Part shown: piece by piece, positions 1 through 8,253 of the stretch
How positions within the stretch are numbered: position 1 is the first letter of the stretch
Layout of the letters: each line of letters begins with the position of its first letter
Source of the DNA: Salipiger profundus
Lineage (GTDB): Bacteria > Pseudomonadota > Alphaproteobacteria > Rhodobacterales > Rhodobacteraceae
Assembly (NCBI RefSeq): GCF_001969385.1
Contig: NZ_CP014802.1
Coordinates: forward strand, 62,001-126,000
Length of the DNA: 64,000 nt
Direction: 5' to 3'
Notes under the pieces: generated by a model
Seen by the model: only the letters and a program-made list of their open reading frames with translations
Databases searched by the model: none
What the model was told of the DNA's origin: nothing
Made by a program: the position numbers and the translations under genes

Positions 1-1
1 T

Positions 2-1180
2 CACACGGCCCTTCAGCTCTCCCGGGAGGGCAAGAGCATCGTCGTGCTCGAGGCAGAGGAAATCGGATTCGGCGGCTCTGGGCGGAACGCCGGGCATTGC
101 ACGCCGACGTTTCATCACCACAGCCTGGACGAAATCCGAAAGTTGCTGGGCTCGTCTCGCGGCGAGAAACTGATCCACCTTCAGACGACCGCTTCTGATC
201 GGATCGGCGACATCATCCGGGAGCATGACATCGCATGCGAGTGGGTGCAGAACGGCTACGTGATGGCCGCGCCCACTGCAGGAAAGCTGCCATCTCTCCG
301 GGCCAAGGCGGAAAGCTACAACGCCGTTGGCCAGAATACGGAGGTCAAGGACGCGGACGAAATCGCGGCCCTGACCGGAATGCGCGGGCAGCATGGCGGC
401 TGGTTTCACCCCGGCGGTGCGCATCTCAACCCGATGGGGCTGGCACGCGGACTGGCGACTGCGGCAAGGAAACACGGAGCCGAGATCTACGTGAAATCGC
501 CGGTCCTGAAAGCGGAGCGAACTCACGGTCGATGGACGGTCTCCACCCCGCGCGGATCGGTACGGGCGACAAAGCTCATCTACACCACCGGCGCCTACAC
601 CCGTGACGGCTGGCCGAAGCTGTCCGATACCTTCAAGATCATGCGGGTCATGGTGGCCGCTACCAAGCCGATGCCAGAGGCCGACAGTGTCTTGCCATCG
701 AACGTCACTGCTCACGATGGACGAGGAAATATCCTGGTCTACAAGCGGGATGCCTTCGGCCGCATCGTCGCGTCCATGTTCCCGCGCATGTTTGCCACCC
801 GCGAGAAGATGCTGGACCTCATGAGCCGCCGGCTGCGGTTCCATCACGCGGACCTGCCTGAGCAGCTCGAATGGGATTGTCTCTGGACCGGTGAGCTCGA
901 CATGCAGAGCCGGACGATCCCGCGGCTTTACCACCTGGACGACAATGCCGTCGCTGTGACCGGTCTCTCCGGGCGCGGCGTTCCCACCGGGTATACAGTC
1001 GGTCAAGTTCTCTCCGACTGGGCGAACGAACGCCCCGCCGATGACCTTGCCCTGCCGCTCGAAACGCTTTCCAGCGCGCCAGCTTACATGGCCTTCGCGC
1101 CCCAGCTGGCCCTGCGCGGCTTCGAGGCCAGGGACCGTCTGACCGAGTGGCGATCCGGCGAGGAGATGCGTCCGTGGTAG
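2..1180 (+). CDS. FAD-dependent amine/amino-acid oxidoreductase (DAO family), 5' end outside window
   Basis: The reading frame is already open at the first bases, so the gene starts upstream of the window. The visible part begins at the second beta strand of a Rossmann FAD fold (VLEAEEIGFGGSGRNAG); the GxGxxG strand is missing because of the window edge. The GSGRNAG signature and the C-terminal GLSGRGVPTGY stretch are typical of DadA/PuuB-type flavoproteins of the DAO family, which oxidise D-amino acids, sarcosine-like N-methyl amines or gamma-glutamylputrescine in the cytoplasm. The exact substrate cannot be read from the sequence. About 390 residues are present, so only some tens of residues should be missing. 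The next gene, a 2-hydroxyacid dehydrogenase, lies 52 bp downstream on the same strand. Confidence 0.85.
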   Translation, partial: HTALQLSREGKSIVVLEAEEIGFGGSGRNAGHCTPTFHHHSLDEIRKLLGSSRGEKLIHLQTTASDRIGDIIREHDIACEWVQNGYVMAAPTAGKLPSLRAKAESYNAVGQNTEVKDADEIAALTGMRGQHGGWFHPGGAHLNPMGLARGLATAARKHGAEIYVKSPVLKAERTHGRWTVSTPRGSVRATKLIYTTGAYTRDGWPKLSDTFKIMRVMVAATKPMPEADSVLPSNVTAHDGRGNILVYKRDAFGRIVASMFPRMFATREKMLDLMSRRLRFHHADLPEQLEWDCLWTGELDMQSRTIPRLYHLDDNAVAVTGLSGRGVPTGYTVGQVLSDWANERPADDLALPLETLSSAPAYMAFAPQLALRGFEARDRLTEWRSGEEMRPW

Positions 1181-1232
1181 CAAGTGCTTCTGACGACCGA
1201 AAACTGACTTCGATGACAAGACTGGGTGAGGC

Positions 1233-2147
1233 ATGACGACGCTCCTGCTGGGGCCGGAGAACCGGGCCGCCGCCTGGCGAGAGGTGTTCGCCGCGGCAAA
1301 CGAACCCCTGATCACGGGTTCCGAGAACGTGGAACGCCCCGAGGACATCCGGTATCTCGTCTGCTGGAAGCCAGACGTGAGCCTCGATACCTTCCCCAAC
1401 CTCGAAGTGGTCATCTCGACGGGTGCGGGCGTCGACCATCTGATCCCCATGCCCGATCACCTGCGCCTTTGCCGGACCCTGTCTCAGGACATCGAGGAAA
1501 AGGTCCGCGACTGGGTGGTCATGGCTTGCCTGATGCTTTGCCGGGACATGCCGATATATCTCGATCAGGCGCGCCGCGGCCTCTGGAATACGCTTCCTGT
1601 GCCCTCTTCTCGCAACCGCAACATCGGCATCATGGGCATGGGCCGGATTGGTCGTCTCGCGGCCGTATCCTTGCGAGAGCTGGGGTTTTCCATGTTCGGG
1701 TGGTCGCGCAGCGGGACGCCTGAATATGGTGTCGAGATGTACGGCGCCGATGCGCTGCCGGCCTTCCTCGAGCAATCCGATGTCCTCGTGTGCCTGTTGC
1801 CGCTGACCGATAGCACGCGCGGAATTCTGGGACAGGAGCTGTTCGGTCAACTCCCGGAAGGCGCGATGCTGGTCCACGCCGGGCGCGGCAGTCAGCTTCG
1901 GATGGACGACCTGCGCGCGGCCCTCGAGACCGGACAGATCTCTTCGGCGATGATCGACGTGACCGATCCCGAGCCGCTGCCGGAGGATCACTGGGCCTGG
2001 ACGCACCCGAAGCTCATCGTGACCCCGCACGCTGCGGCCTCCACCGACTACCGACCGGGTGCTGAACATGCCCTGCGTGTCATTCGATCCCATCGCGTGT
2101 GCGCTGCGTCCCTGCCCGGGGAAATCGATCTTTCCCGCGGTTACTGA
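1233..2147 (+). CDS. GhrA-like glyoxylate/hydroxypyruvate reductase (D-2-hydroxyacid dehydrogenase family)
   Basis: A 304-residue cytoplasmic NAD(P)H-dependent 2-hydroxyacid dehydrogenase. The Rossmann nucleotide-binding motif GIMGMGRIG is seen near residues 130-138, followed by VHAGRGSQL (substrate-binding Arg region), DVTDPEPLP and the catalytic His in TPHAAAS. The C-terminus EIDLSRGY matches the end typical of the GhrA subfamily (VDxxRGY). The family reduces glyoxylate or hydroxypyruvate to glycolate or glycerate. The ATG is preceded by a purine-rich stretch (GGGTGAGG). It follows the amine-oxidase-type gene in the same orientation and may act on a 2-oxoacid released by it; that link is inference. 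Confidence 0.85.
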   Translation: MTTLLLGPENRAAAWREVFAAANEPLITGSENVERPEDIRYLVCWKPDVSLDTFPNLEVVISTGAGVDHLIPMPDHLRLCRTLSQDIEEKVRDWVVMACLMLCRDMPIYLDQARRGLWNTLPVPSSRNRNIGIMGMGRIGRLAAVSLRELGFSMFGWSRSGTPEYGVEMYGADALPAFLEQSDVLVCLLPLTDSTRGILGQELFGQLPEGAMLVHAGRGSQLRMDDLRAALETGQISSAMIDVTDPEPLPEDHWAWTHPKLIVTPHAAASTDYRPGAEHALRVIRSHRVCAASLPGEIDLSRGY

Positions 2148-2380
2148 CACGATCCGCCTCAGCCTGCCGTCTGTACAGATATCCTGAAAACAGCTCCGAA
2201 AATCGGAGGAAATCTCGGCCGCCTATGATCCTCCTCCCAACAAGGATACACGCATGATCCTGCCCCAGCTGGCTGGAGGAAAATGCCAGCTCTGTTGATG
2301 GCATGGATGCCCCCTCCCGACGGCATCACAATGTGCCAAGGTGATGTTTGCTGAAGACATCACAGAAGGAGAGAGCATCC

Positions 2381-2638
2381 ATGTCCGAAGTTACCATCAT
2401 CGGGATCGATCTTGCAAAGCGCGTATTTCATCTGCACGGCGCGCGCGTCGATGGATCCGTCGTATTCCGTAAAAAGGTTTCGCGAGCTCAGTTGCTTGCG
2501 TTCTTCACCCAACACCCGAGATGCATTGTTGCTATGGAAGCCTGCGCCACGGCGCACGGTTGGGGCCGTGAATTTGAGAAACTCGGTCATGACGTGCGAT
2601 TGATCGCACCGATCTATGTGAAACCGTTCGTGAAGTAA
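2381..2638 (+). pseudogene. IS110-family transposase, 5' part, interrupted by the RIT element
   Basis: The ATG has a good ribosome site (GAAGGAGAG). The 85 residues IIGIDLAKRVFHLHGA...VAMEACATAHGWGRE...YVKPFVK form the N-terminal DEDD (RuvC-like) half of an IS110 transposase; the first catalytic Asp is in GIDLAK and the Glu is in MEAC. The reading frame stops immediately after YVKPFVK, at the edge of inserted DNA. The missing continuation, RQKNDAADAEAI, resumes at 6491. Joining both parts gives about 345 codons, normal for the family. The gene has therefore been split by one insertion and not lost by decay. Confidence 0.9.
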
Positions 2639-2661
2639 TGATCACCTCTCCATTACTTCAC
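2630..2661. repeat. Inverted repeat at the left RIT/IS110 junction
   Basis: GTGAAGTAATG (2630-2640) and CATTACTTCAC (2651-2661) are a perfect 11-bp inverted repeat separated by 10 bp. The left arm begins in the IS110 target codons (GTG AAG) and the right arm overlaps the first bases of the RIT terminal repeat. There is no counterpart at the right junction. Confidence 0.75.
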
Positions 2662-2690
2662 TTATCATCAGGTGGCCGTAATGCGGAGGA
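2660..2690 (+). repeat. RIT left terminal inverted repeat (with subterminal inverted arm at 2744-2755)
   Basis: Thirty-one bases starting ACTTATCATCAGG and ending TAATGCGGAGGA are identical to the reverse complement of 6456-6486. A second, inverted copy of the inner segment (CTCCGCATTATT) sits at 2744-2755, so each RIT end holds a pair of facing arms, as expected for tyrosine recombinase binding sites. Confidence 0.9.
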
Positions 2691-2800
2691 CTGTGGGACA
2701 GGCGCATGAATTCCCCGCATTTCCGCGCCAATCGACGGCTTTGCTCCGCATTATTTTCGGCCGAACCTCTGCGGTTGTTTGACCAGCGGAGGAGCCAGCG

Positions 2801-4033
2801 ATGACAAAAGCCGATCGCCAAGTAATCACCGAACTCGAAACCGTACTGACCAGCCAAGGATACAGCCCGGTGGTGGTCAGGAATTACTGCGCCTACGCGC
2901 GCGGCTTTCTTGACCATCTTGCGCAGCGGAACATCCCGGTCGCAGATGTAACCGAAGCCCAAGTGGAGCAATACCTGCGCGAAGCGGTCGCGCTGTTCCA
3001 GCGCCGTCACGGCCGCCTTCCTGGTCCGCGCTGGCACCAAATTCCCTGCGCGGGTATTCACGCGCTGCTGCGGCTTGTGCAGGGCCGATGGCCACCGGCT
3101 ACAAATGCGGCCTGTGCGGCCGACGCGTTGCGATTTGCGATCTGTAACGAGTACGAGGCCTGGCTTCTCGATGAGCGTGGCCTTGCCCGGCCCAGCATCC
3201 ATGCGCTCCTGTGGGAAGCCCGACACTTCCTGGCCTGGCACCTCGAACGATGCGGTGCCGAAGGTCTGATGGATCTAAGTATCGACGACACCGACCGCTA
3301 TATGGACCTGCGTGCATTGAAGCTGACGCGCAGCTCGCTGAAATCTGTTGCGGAGCGGCTTCGTTCGCTGCTGCGTCACCTCTATAGGGCGGGCCACATT
3401 GCGACCGACCTGTCGCCGCACATCATCGCGCCGTTGCTCTACGCCTATGAAGGTGTACCCTCGATCCTGGAACGGGACCAGATCGCCGCGGTACTGGAAA
3501 GCGCGAGGGCGGACAGGACACCGGCGGGGCTGCGGGACTACGCAATCTTGCAACTCCTTGCAACCTATGGGCTGCGGTCTGGAGAAATCCGCAATCTGCG
3601 GATTGAGGACATCGACTGGCGGAGCGAAACCATCCGTGTCCGTCACAGCAAAACGGGAGCCTGCTCGTTCCTGCCCCTGATGGTGCCTGCGGGCGAGGCC
3701 GTTCTCACCTATCTGCGTTCCGGACGGCCAGCGACCGCTGCCAGGGAAGTCTTCATCCGCACGCGCGCGCCCTATCGCAAGCTCGAGAAGCTATACAGTC
3801 TGGTTCGACGGCGGCTCTGCGATGCCGGCATCAAGCCGCCAGGCAAATGCGGGCCGCATATCTTCCGCCATGCGCGTGCGGTCGAGATGCTGCGCACGTC
3901 AGTTCCGCAAAAAGTCATCGGCGACCTTTTGGGGCATCGCTCAACCGCGTCGACGGCCCCCTACCTCAAGCTTGCCACCGAGGATCTCAGGGCCATTGCG
4001 CTTGATGTGCCGGGTGCGGAGGGGCTGGCATGA
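2801..4033 (+). CDS. ritA: RIT tyrosine recombinase A
   Basis: A 410-residue phage-integrase-family protein, first gene of the RIT operon. An N-terminal SAM-like core-binding domain (about 5-200) precedes the catalytic domain. Catalytic residues are visible: Arg I in YGLRSGEIRNL (about 258), the H-x-x-R box HIFRHARAVEM (about 352), GHRS and the nucleophile Tyr in APYLKLA (about 387). The start ATG follows GGAGGAGCC. The stop overlaps the next recombinase start by 4 bp (ATGA), so translation is probably coupled. The three proteins are thought to act together in moving the element; which one cuts which end is unknown. Confidence 0.9.
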   Translation: MTKADRQVITELETVLTSQGYSPVVVRNYCAYARGFLDHLAQRNIPVADVTEAQVEQYLREAVALFQRRHGRLPGPRWHQIPCAGIHALLRLVQGRWPPATNAACAADALRFAICNEYEAWLLDERGLARPSIHALLWEARHFLAWHLERCGAEGLMDLSIDDTDRYMDLRALKLTRSSLKSVAERLRSLLRHLYRAGHIATDLSPHIIAPLLYAYEGVPSILERDQIAAVLESARADRTPAGLRDYAILQLLATYGLRSGEIRNLRIEDIDWRSETIRVRHSKTGACSFLPLMVPAGEAVLTYLRSGRPATAAREVFIRTRAPYRKLEKLYSLVRRRLCDAGIKPPGKCGPHIFRHARAVEMLRTSVPQKVIGDLLGHRSTASTAPYLKLATEDLRAIALDVPGAEGLA

Positions 4034-5400
4034 CCGCTCGCTGGCCCGATCCCGATCGCACGATCATTGACCACCATCTCACCGGCCTTGGTCTGCGCAG
4101 CATGAAAAGTCGAACCTGCTACCGGCAGGTCTTGCACGGCTTCCAGGACGTCGCCGAGCATCACAGCGAACTTGGTCAGGATGTGCTGGTCGCGTGGCTG
4201 CGGGTATCGGCTGAATGCTGGGCAGCGACTACGCTGCTGCACCGCACCCGCATCGTTGACAGGTTCCTCGATCACCTTCTGATTACCGAGGCGATCGAGC
4301 GCAATCCCGTCACCACCCTGCGCGAAGCATGCAGTATCAAGCAGTGCATGCCAGTCTGGCGCGCTCTGGCATCGCACGATCCGGAAAAGGCCCTTGCCGA
4401 GTTGCGTCGGCCCCGGCCGTTCGGCAGCGTGCTGGGAGAGGTTTTGGCTGAGCACGTCGCGCTGATGCGGAACCGGGGGTACAAATACACTTCGCAGTCT
4501 GCCCGGTTGTTGAGATTTGACCAGTTCCTGCAGCTGAACCCGGCGCTCCAGGAGCAGCCGGTCGGGGTGATGCTCACACACTGGGCGGCGGCGAAATCCA
4601 CGCGCAATCACGCCGTCGAATGTGAAAATCTCAGGCGCACCCTGACGAAAATCTTCCGTCACCGGGACCCATCGATCCCATCACGCAGGCCGGACCCGCG
4701 ACCGCAGAAGGACGTGGTCAAGCAATGGCGCAAGCCCCACATCTACTCGCCTGCCGATATACGACGGATGCTCGACGTCGCTCGTTCCTTCCCCTCACCA
4801 CGGTCACCACTTCGCCCGCTGACGATCTACACCATGCTGGTGCTGGCCTATTGTGCAGGCTTGCGGCGGGGCGAGCTTGCCCGTCTCGATCTTGGCGACA
4901 TCAATCTCCAGAGCGGTACGATCACGGTTCGCCAAACGAAGTTCTTCAAAACCAGGATCCTGCCGCTGCCCGCCAGCGTGGTGGTCGAGCTTCGAGCCTA
5001 TATCAAAGCCCGGCGCCGTGCCGGCGCATCGCAGGATCCATGTGCCGGTCTGTTCTGGCACGAGCAGGGCCGCACCCGCCGCTACACGCCGGAAATGATC
5101 ACCTGGCTGCTCACTAACGTCACACGGCGCGCCGGGTTCAAGCCACTGCAAGGGCGAACCGGGCCGCGCGTTCACGATCTGCGCCACTCGATGGTCGTGA
5201 ACCGCATCTTGGAATGGTACAAAGCGGGCATCAATCCGCAGGACCGGCTGCCGTTCCTCGCGACTTACCTCGGGCATCGGGATATCAATTCCACCCTGGT
5301 CTACATCACCGTCACGCAGGATCTTCTGCATCACGCCAGCGAACGGTTCAGAGCCGTGGGAGCACCATGCCTCGACCTTGGGCAGGGGGTGAGGTCATGA
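4030..5400 (+). CDS. ritB: RIT tyrosine recombinase B
   Basis: A 456-residue tyrosine recombinase, the largest of the three. Conserved catalytic positions are present: AGLRRGELARLD (Arg I, about 278), HDLRHSMVVNR (His-x-x-Arg, about 380-384), LGHRDINSTLVYITV (GH and Tyr, about 415-425). The N-terminal part is a divergent core-binding region. It overlaps ritA and ritC by 4 bp at each end, giving a tightly coupled three-gene operon. All active-site residues appear intact. Confidence 0.9.
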   Translation: MTARWPDPDRTIIDHHLTGLGLRSMKSRTCYRQVLHGFQDVAEHHSELGQDVLVAWLRVSAECWAATTLLHRTRIVDRFLDHLLITEAIERNPVTTLREACSIKQCMPVWRALASHDPEKALAELRRPRPFGSVLGEVLAEHVALMRNRGYKYTSQSARLLRFDQFLQLNPALQEQPVGVMLTHWAAAKSTRNHAVECENLRRTLTKIFRHRDPSIPSRRPDPRPQKDVVKQWRKPHIYSPADIRRMLDVARSFPSPRSPLRPLTIYTMLVLAYCAGLRRGELARLDLGDINLQSGTITVRQTKFFKTRILPLPASVVVELRAYIKARRRAGASQDPCAGLFWHEQGRTRRYTPEMITWLLTNVTRRAGFKPLQGRTGPRVHDLRHSMVVNRILEWYKAGINPQDRLPFLATYLGHRDINSTLVYITVTQDLLHHASERFRAVGAPCLDLGQGVRS

Positions 5401-6401
5401 ACAAGGCGAACCCGTTCCCGAACCTGATGCGCGCGTTCTTCTATGAGTGGCTTGTTGAGCAGCGGAACGCCTCCGTCCATACGGTCCGATCCTACCGCGA
5501 CACCTGGCGGCTGTTCCTGCGGTTCACTGCGCAGCGCACCAAAAAGACGGTTGCGATGATCACGCTGGCCGATCTGACTGCCCGCGACGTTGCTGCGTTC
5601 CTGAGGCACACTGAACAGGAGCGCGGCGGCACAATCGGCACGCGCAACTGCCGGCTTGCCGCGATCCGCAGCTTCTTCAACTTCGTGGCGACCAGAGATC
5701 CAGCATCGGTCGCTCAATGCGCGGAAATCCTCAACATCCCGGTCAAGCGAGCACCGGTATCGGAACCCTGTTATCTGGAACCGGCGGAAGTGGCAGCGAT
5801 CCTTGCCCAGCCAGACCGCTCGACCCTCGAAGGCATGCGCGATCACACGCTGCTCTCGTTCCTTTACAACAGCGGCGCACGAATACAGGAAGCGCTCGAC
5901 CTGTGCCCCGATATGATCCGGTTCGAGAGCCCAAGTTGCGTGCGGCTGACAGGCAAGGGCCGCAAGGAACGCATCTGTCCGCTCTGGCCAGAAACCGTGC
6001 TGCTGTTGAAAACGCTATTGGAACGAAAACCGCGAGCACCGGACCAGCGGCTGTTCGTGAACCGCTATGGTGAGCCGCTCAGTGCCTCGGGCGTCCGGTT
6101 CAAGCTTGCGGGCTATGTGAAAGCGGCGGCCGGAACCGAGCCATTGCTGCACACCAAACATGTGACGCCGCACAGCTTCCGCCACGCCACCGCCGTGCAT
6201 CTTGTCTCGGCCGGTGTCGACGTCACGGTCATCCGCAGCTGGCTTGGCCACGTGAGCCTCGACACCACCAACCATTACGCGAAGGCGAACCTGGAAACGA
6301 AACGAAAGGCACTGGACCAAGTCAGCCTGCCGGCAACGACAGTTCAACCGCCGTCATGGAAACGGGATGCGAGCCTGCTCGCCTGGCTCGACACGCTCTG
6401 A
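5397..6401 (+). CDS. ritC: RIT tyrosine recombinase C
   Basis: A 334-residue XerC/D-like tyrosine recombinase, third gene of the RIT operon. The ATG in GAGGTCATGA overlaps the ritB stop by 4 bp; the frame is open further upstream but that part lies inside ritB. Core-binding domain residues are about 8-100 (FFYEWLVEQRNASVHTVRSY). Catalytic motifs are SGARIQEALDL (Arg, about 161), HSFRHATAVHL (about 258-262) and LGHVSLDTTNHYAKA (Tyr, about 293). The gene ends 54 bp before the right terminal repeat; the subterminal arm 6402-6415 begins directly at its stop codon. Confidence 0.9.
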   Translation: MNKANPFPNLMRAFFYEWLVEQRNASVHTVRSYRDTWRLFLRFTAQRTKKTVAMITLADLTARDVAAFLRHTEQERGGTIGTRNCRLAAIRSFFNFVATRDPASVAQCAEILNIPVKRAPVSEPCYLEPAEVAAILAQPDRSTLEGMRDHTLLSFLYNSGARIQEALDLCPDMIRFESPSCVRLTGKGRKERICPLWPETVLLLKTLLERKPRAPDQRLFVNRYGEPLSASGVRFKLAGYVKAAAGTEPLLHTKHVTPHSFRHATAVHLVSAGVDVTVIRSWLGHVSLDTTNHYAKANLETKRKALDQVSLPATTVQPPSWKRDASLLAWLDTL

Positions 6402-6455
6402 AATAATGCGGAGGAATGTGGGCGAAAACGCCGGCAACCAGCAAGTCTGCGCAGG

Positions 6456-6486
6456 TTCCTCCGCATTACGGCCACCTGATGATAAG
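6456..6486 (-). repeat. RIT right terminal inverted repeat (with subterminal inverted arm at 6402-6415)
   Basis: This 31-bp segment is the exact reverse complement of 2660-2690. The inner arm AATAATGCGGAGGA at 6402-6415 faces it, mirroring the left end. IS110 coding sequence resumes 1-2 bases beyond this repeat (AAG CGC CAG AAG AAT). Confidence 0.9.
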
Positions 6487-6487
6487 T

Positions 6488-7265
6488 TAAGCGCCAGAAG
6501 AATGATGCGGCCGATGCCGAGGCGATTGTGGAGGCGGCGTTACGCCCGACCATGCGGTTTGTTGCTGTGAAGACGGAAGATCAGCAGGCGCGCGCGATGC
6601 TGTTCCGGACACGGCAGATCTTTGTCGGCCAACGCACTCAGATGATCAACGCCTTGCGTGGGCACTTAGCGGAGCACGGGCTGGTGGCGGCACGAGGTCC
6701 GGCTCATGTCAAGCGCCTCGCAGACGCGCTCGCCGATGAAGATACAGCGCTGCCTGACGGCGTTCGCGATCTTGGCCAGATTTATCTGGACCAAATTGAC
6801 GGCCTAACTGCGCGGATCGCAGACCTTGACGCAAAGATGAAGCGCGCCGCTAAAGACGCCGATCTGGCCCGCCGCGCGCAAACTATGCCGGGCGTGGGGC
6901 CGGTCACTGCGCTGGCGATCGAAACCTTCGCGCCAGATATGGCCAGCTTCCGACGTGGGCGTGATTTTGCGGCCTGGCTCGGCCTCGTGCCGAAACAGCA
7001 CTCTACAGGCGGGAAAGCCCGGCTGGGGAAGACCTCGAAGATGGGGCAGCGCGACATTCGCACGCTTCTCGTGTCTGGAGCCATGGCCGTTCTTCAGGCC
7101 GTCGAACGATTTGACACCCCGAATAATGGTTGGCTGAAGCGCCTGCTGACCCGCAAGCCGCGCATGGTCGCTGCGATCGCACTGGCGAACAAGATGGCGC
7201 GTGGCCTTTGGGCCATGATGACGAAACAGGAGGATTACCGAAATCCGGTGGCGGCAATGGTCTAA
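6488..7265 (+). pseudogene. IS110-family transposase, 3' part (after RIT insertion)
   Basis: Continuation of the gene that begins at 2381. It starts KRQKNDAADAEAI, the conserved motif with the last acidic residues of the DEDD domain, and continues through a coiled-coil spacer into the C-terminal transposase_20 domain: MPGVGPVTALAIETF (helix-hairpin-helix), FRRGRDFAAWLGLVPKQ, and STGGKARLGKTSKMGQ with the Ser region typical of IS110 enzymes. The frame is undamaged to its stop. An internal ATG at 6528 could start a fragment lacking the catalytic N-terminus, but no ribosome site supports this. Excision of the RIT element could restore the gene if the junction were resealed precisely. Confidence 0.88.
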
Positions 7266-7585
7266 GCGCCTGCGTTTGCCATTCCGCCCCGGGTCACGTC
7301 GGGAGTGTGAGGAGGTCGCTGAACAGTAAGGGCAAAGGATCGATCAGATCGGGGTCAGAGAAAGCAGTCTTTGTGCAGGAGCCACCGAGCTCGGTTTGTT
7401 GATTTGCTTCTGATCCGCGCATCGCCATACCGGCCAGCGGCCATGTCAGCGCCGCAGAGAAAGGCCTGATACATGACCGCACCCGATCACATGCTTGAGC
7501 CGTTCAGAAACTACTTGCACTGACGGGGGCATCCATACATGCATAAGTCGGTTGCTGGCCAAGGTTCCCCTTTCCCCTGGCGGAC
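7266..7585. other. Gene-free stretch between IS110 and IS5 remnants
   Basis: No credible coding sequence. It should hold the right end of the IS110 element: CGTCGGGAG near 7298 is the inverse of CTCCCGACG near 2315 left of the transposase gene, a possible short subterminal inverted repeat. The distal part probably carries degraded IS5 end sequence. No promoter or RNA gene recognised. Confidence 0.5.
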
Positions 7586-8130
7586 TTATTCCACAGCTTC
7601 CGTGACAGGGATGCCGAGCGCGGTGTAGCCGTTCAGGAGGGCGATGCGGACCTGGATTTCCGCGACCTGGCGGTCGAAGTCCCCTGCTATGAGCCTCTGG
7701 TCCAGCAGTTTCACGCAATGCATTTTGGTCTCGACACGGCTCCTGCGGTGATATCCGCTCCATCGTCGCCAGAGCGCGCGGCCGAGGTATTTGGCAGCGC
7801 GCAGGGCCTCGTTTCGGGCCATGGCTCCGGTGGTGGCGGCTTTCCACGGCTTGGCATTTTTGCGAGGCGGGATGACGGCATGTGCGCCACGGTCGGCAAT
7901 GGTGTCGTGGCATTTGCGTGTGTCATAGGCCCCGTCGGCGGTGACGCTGCCGATCTGCTCGTCCGCCGGGATCTGGCCGAGCAGGTCGGGCAGCACCGAT
8001 GTGGCTGCCAGTAACCTCGACCGCACGAACCTCCAATGTCTGCTCGTCTACCCCGAGGTGGATCTTGCGCCAGATCCGTCGCTTGCCGGGCCCTCGCTCA
8101 AAAGCCGAGATGAATTGGACCATTCGCGAG
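7586..8130 (-). pseudogene. IS5-family transposase remnant, N-terminally truncated and frameshifted
   Basis: The minus strand encodes GKRRIWRKIHLGVDEQTLEVRAVEVTGSHIG in one frame, then LPDLLGQIPADEQIGSVTADGAYDTRKC...VIPPRKNAKPWK...RSRVETKMHCVKLLDQRL in another. Together they form the central and C-terminal DDE domain of an IS5-family transposase (Asp in ADGAYD, Glu in RSRVETK). The frame change lies near 8005, where a short deletion fuses SHIG to the LPDLL segment. The N-terminal third is absent. The gene cannot give a functional transposase. Confidence 0.85.
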
Positions 8131-8253
8131 CACGGACGTCCTCTGCACTCGGTGTCTGGGGAGGGCGATGATACTCGGAATCACGCCAATGAGGTTCAAG
8201 CCGACCTTGCCGCGAAGTGGTAAGATTGCCTCGCAGCCGATCGTCCGGAGCGG

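Larger units (their letters stand above)
2660..6486 (+). mobile_element. RIT element (recombinases in trio) inserted in an IS110 transposase gene
   Basis: A 3.8-kb unit bounded by perfect 31-bp terminal inverted repeats (2660-2690 and 6456-6486) that carries three consecutive overlapping tyrosine recombinase genes and nothing else. This matches the known RIT architecture: three distinct tyrosine recombinases in one operon with terminal inverted repeats. It splits an IS110 transposase between the codons for Lys (AAG) and Arg (CGC) of the KRQKNDAAD motif. The three genes look intact, so the element may still be active. The real left boundary is uncertain because 24 extra bases lie between the target codons and the left repeat. 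Confidence 0.88.

Noticed and set aside
2190..2208. Short hairpin CTCCGA-AAA-TCGGAG after the GhrA-like gene
   Set aside because: A six-base stem without a T tract; too weak to call a terminator.
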